A stretch of 8,288 bases of DNA from an uncultured Pseudomonadota bacterium (GTDB lineage Bacteria; Pseudomonadota; Gammaproteobacteria; Burkholderiales; Burkholderiaceae), in contig CAMLIZ010000186.1 of NCBI GenBank assembly GCA_946480245.1, positions 1 through 8,288 of the forward strand. Reading direction: 5' to 3'. The notes under the pieces were generated by a model. That model saw nothing but the letters and a program-made list of their open reading frames with translations. It ran no database searches and was not told the DNA's origin. How positions within the stretch are numbered: the stretch's first letter is position 1; each line of letters opens with the position of its first letter. Shown piece after piece: positions 6,303 through 8,288 of this stretch. Position numbers and translations under genes: made by a program.

Positions 6303-7742
6303 ATGTCTGCCACCACCACCAGCGGGCGCCAGGGGCGTCTGCTCACCCTCTGGGCCCCGGAGGACAAATCGTTCTGGGAGCGCGAAGGCGAAGCCATCGC
6401 CAAGCTCAACCTCTGGATCTCGGTGCCCGCGCTGTTCCTGGCCTTTGCCATCTGGCAGGTCTGGAGCGTGGTTGCCGTGAGCCTGCCGGGCCTGGGCTTC
6501 AAGTACTCGACCAACCAGCTGTTCTGGCTGGCCGCAGCGCCCGCGCTCTCGGGCGCCACGCTGCGCATCTTCTATTCGTTCATGGTGCCGCTGGTCGGTG
6601 GCCGCCGCTGGACGGCGATCTCCACCGCCTCGCTGCTGATTCCCGCGCTGGGCATCGGCTTTGCGGTGCAGGACAACACCACGGCCTACCCCACCATGCT
6701 CATCCTGGCGCTGCTGTGCGGCCTGGGCGGCGGCAACTTCAGCTCCAGCATGGCCAACATCAGCTTCTTCTTCCCGAAGGAGCGCAAGGGATCGGCGCTG
6801 GGCGTCAATGCCGGCCTGGGCAACCTCGGCGTGTCGGTGGTGCAGTTCCTGAGCCCGATCGTCGTCACGGTGGGGCTGCTCGGCGTGTTCGGCGGCGATG
6901 CGCAGACCATCGTCAACAAGGCGGGCCAGAGCACGCAGGTGTGGATGCAGAACGCGGCGTTCATCTGGGTGCCCTGGATCGCGATCACGGCGCTGGCGTC
7001 GTGGTTCTTCATGAACGACATCGCCGACGCCAAGGCATCGTTCGCCGCGCAGGCGGCCATCTTCGCCAACAAGCACAACTGGCTGATGTGCCTGCTGTAC
7101 CTGGGCACCTTCGGCTCGTTCATCGGCTTCGCGGCGGGCTTTCCGCTGCTGATCAAGAGCCAGTTCCCCGGCGTGAACCCGCTGGCCTATGCCTGGCTGG
7201 GGCCCCTGGTGGGCGCGCTGATCCGCCCGGTGGGCGGCTGGCTGGCCGACAAGCTGGGCGGCGCCACCGTGACGCTGTGGAACTTCGTGGTGATGGCGTT
7301 CTCGGTGCTCGGGGTGCTGTACTTCCTGCCCAAGGGCGCAGGTGCATACGCCATGGGCTTCGGCCCCGTGCAAGGCAGCTTCAGCGGGTTCTTCGTGATG
7401 TTCCTGCTGCTGTTCCTCACCACGGGCATCGGCAACGGATCCACCTTCCGCATGATCCCGGTGATCTTCCTGGCGCAGCGGATGCGCGGCGTGAAGGCCG
7501 GCGACACAGCCGCGCTGGCCCAGGCCACCAAGGACGGCAACACCGAGGGCGCAGCGGCACTGGGCTTCAGCGCCGCCATCGGCGCGTACGGCGGCTTCTT
7601 CATCCCCAAGAGCTACGGCACCTCCATCGCCGGCACCGGCGGGCCGGAAGCCGCGCTGTGGATCTTCAGCGTGTTCTACGTCCTGTGCGTCGTGGTCACG
7701 TGGTGGTACTACGCGCGCAAGAACGCGGAGATGCCGTGCTGA
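6303..7742 (+). CDS. narK2: NarK2-type nitrate/nitrite antiporter (MFS)
   Basis: This is a 479-residue major facilitator protein resembling E. coli NarK, the type that exchanges cytoplasmic nitrite for external nitrate. It has about 12 membrane helices. Arg88 ([19 protein letters not shown]) and Arg308 ([17 protein letters not shown]) correspond to the substrate-binding arginines. The first nitrate signature [19 protein letters not shown] with [10 protein letters not shown] covers about 140-176, and the second, [13 protein letters not shown], begins at residue 427. The start at 6303 is supported by AAGGA (6290-6294) 8 bases upstream. It is clearly separate from narK1 here, whereas some relatives have the two fused into one polypeptide. 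Its TGA (7740-7742) overlaps an ATG that opens a 17-codon frame leading to narG. It would keep nitrite from accumulating while NarG works in the cytoplasm. Confidence 0.93.
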   Translation: MSATTTSGRQGRLLTLWAPEDKSFWEREGEAIAKLNLWISVPALFLAFAIWQVWSVVAVSLPGLGFKYSTNQLFWLAAAPALSGATLRIFYSFMVPLVGGRRWTAISTASLLIPALGIGFAVQDNTTAYPTMLILALLCGLGGGNFSSSMANISFFFPKERKGSALGVNAGLGNLGVSVVQFLSPIVVTVGLLGVFGGDAQTIVNKAGQSTQVWMQNAAFIWVPWIAITALASWFFMNDIADAKASFAAQAAIFANKHNWLMCLLYLGTFGSFIGFAAGFPLLIKSQFPGVNPLAYAWLGPLVGALIRPVGGWLADKLGGATVTLWNFVVMAFSVLGVLYFLPKGAGAYAMGFGPVQGSFSGFFVMFLLLFLTTGIGNGSTFRMIPVIFLAQRMRGVKAGDTAALAQATKDGNTEGAAALGFSAAIGAYGGFFIPKSYGTSIAGTGGPEAALWIFSVFYVLCVVVTWWYYARKNAEMPC

Positions 7743-7795
7743 TGGTTCCCCTCCTCAACCAAGGCACGCGCACCTGCACCGGAGCTTCTCGATGA
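7742..7795 (+). other. 17-codon reading frame bridging narK2 and narG
   Basis: ATG at 7742 overlaps the narK2 stop as TGATG, and the TGA at 7793-7795 overlaps the narG start as ATGA. The predicted peptide is [18 protein letters not shown] recognise no domain and see no ribosome binding site of its own, so translation would depend on ribosomes finishing narK2. It may be a coupling device or simple coincidence. It contains the GGAG (7781-7784) that serves narG. Confidence 0.25.
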
Positions 7796-8288
7796 GCCAC
7801 TTTCTCGATCGCCTCACGTTCTTCGCGCAGCCGAAGGAAAGCTTCTCCGACGGCCACGGCGTGACCACCGGCGAAGACCGCACCTGGGAAGACGCCTACC
7901 GCCAGCGCTGGCAGCACGACAAGATCGTGCGCAGCACGCACGGCGTGAACTGCACGGGCTCGTGCTCGTGGAAGATCTACGTGAAAGGCGGCATCGTCAC
8001 CTGGGAAACGCAGCAGACCGACTACCCGCGCACGCGCTGGGACCTGCCCAACCACGAGCCGCGCGGCTGCGCGCGCGGCGCCAGCTACAGCTGGTACCTC
8101 TACAGCGCCAACCGCGTGAAGTACCCCATGGTGCGCGGCCGCCTGCTCAAGCACTGGCGCGCCGCCATCGCGCTGGCCAAGAGCCCGGTCGATGCCTGGG
8201 CCAGCATCGTCGAGAACGATGCCTCGCGCAGCGAATGGCAAAAGCAGCGCGGCCTGGGCGGCTTCGTGCGCAGCACCTGGGACGAAGT
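7792..8288 (+). CDS. narG: Respiratory nitrate reductase alpha subunit NarG, N-terminal part (truncated by window end)
   Basis: NarG is the catalytic, molybdenum-bis-MGD subunit of the membrane-bound nitrate reductase, facing the cytoplasm and reducing nitrate to nitrite with electrons passed from NarI through NarH. The first 165 residues of a protein of about 1,250 are present, and the frame is open to the last base. The start ATG 7792 follows GGAG (7781-7784) by 7 bases and gives [23 protein letters not shown], very close to the E. coli N-terminus. The ligands of the FS0 [4Fe-4S] cluster are visible: His50, Cys54 and Cys58 in [14 protein letters not shown], and Cys93 in [27 protein letters not shown] is also conserved. 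No intact twin-arginine signal is present, as expected for a cytoplasm-facing NarG. narH, narJ and narI are expected downstream, outside the window. Confidence 0.97.
   Translation, partial: MSHFLDRLTFFAQPKESFSDGHGVTTGEDRTWEDAYRQRWQHDKIVRSTHGVNCTGSCSWKIYVKGGIVTWETQQTDYPRTRWDLPNHEPRGCARGASYSWYLYSANRVKYPMVRGRLLKHWRAAIALAKSPVDAWASIVENDASRSEWQKQRGLGGFVRSTWDE

Noticed and set aside
4098..7373. A very long open frame (about 1,091 codons) on the minus strand opposite narL, narK1 and narK2.
   Set aside because: The translation is rich in His, Arg, Gln and Ala with no domain, as expected from the mirror of GC-biased codons. The + strand carries three clear conserved proteins here.
5081..7795. A 904-codon + strand frame running through narK1 and narK2 in another register.
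   Set aside because: It is Arg/Gly/His-rich low-complexity translation that overlaps two well-supported MFS transporters. It is a composition artefact.

Overview
The window is high-GC DNA with strong G/C bias at third codon positions and tightly packed genes, all on the + strand. Protein character and gene order (narX-narL, then narK1-narK2-narG) suggest a nitrate-respiring or denitrifying betaproteobacterium, probably Burkholderiales (Comamonadaceae or a near relative). That placement is inferred from protein style and was not tested by a search.

Region 1 (1-2168) is housekeeping or accessory. It holds the 3' end of queC (queuosine precursor synthesis), a LemA-family membrane-anchored protein whose start overlaps the queC stop, and a 404-residue Yip1-domain membrane protein that carries an extra C-terminal soluble domain. 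A GC-rich hairpin follows the Yip1 gene.

Region 2 (2177-4870) is the nitrate sensing unit. A perfect FNR/DNR-type palindrome, TTGAC-N4-GTCAA, lies just upstream of narX (nitrate sensor kinase), which overlaps narL (response regulator) by 26 bases. The spacing from the palindrome to a -10-like TAGAGT fits a class II FNR-activated promoter. It would place the transcription start one base before the likely narX ATG, so the mRNA may be leaderless. A perfect 11-bp hairpin follows narL.

Region 3 (4871-8288) is the respiratory nitrate reductase operon: narK1 (nitrate/proton symporter type), narK2 (nitrate/nitrite antiporter type) and the first 165 codons of narG, which runs off the end of the window. 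A 17-codon reading frame between narK2 and narG overlaps both the stop before it and the start after it.

Together, low oxygen (through an FNR-type regulator) would raise NarX/NarL. NarX senses periplasmic nitrate through its P-box, and NarL would activate the nar operon. NarK1 and NarK2 import nitrate and export nitrite, and NarG reduces nitrate in the cytoplasm. I see no mobile element, CRISPR array, RNA gene or novel multi-gene system. The most interesting points are the compact narX promoter, the overlapping mini-frame before narG, the cysteine cluster in NarX, and the extra domain on the Yip1 protein.
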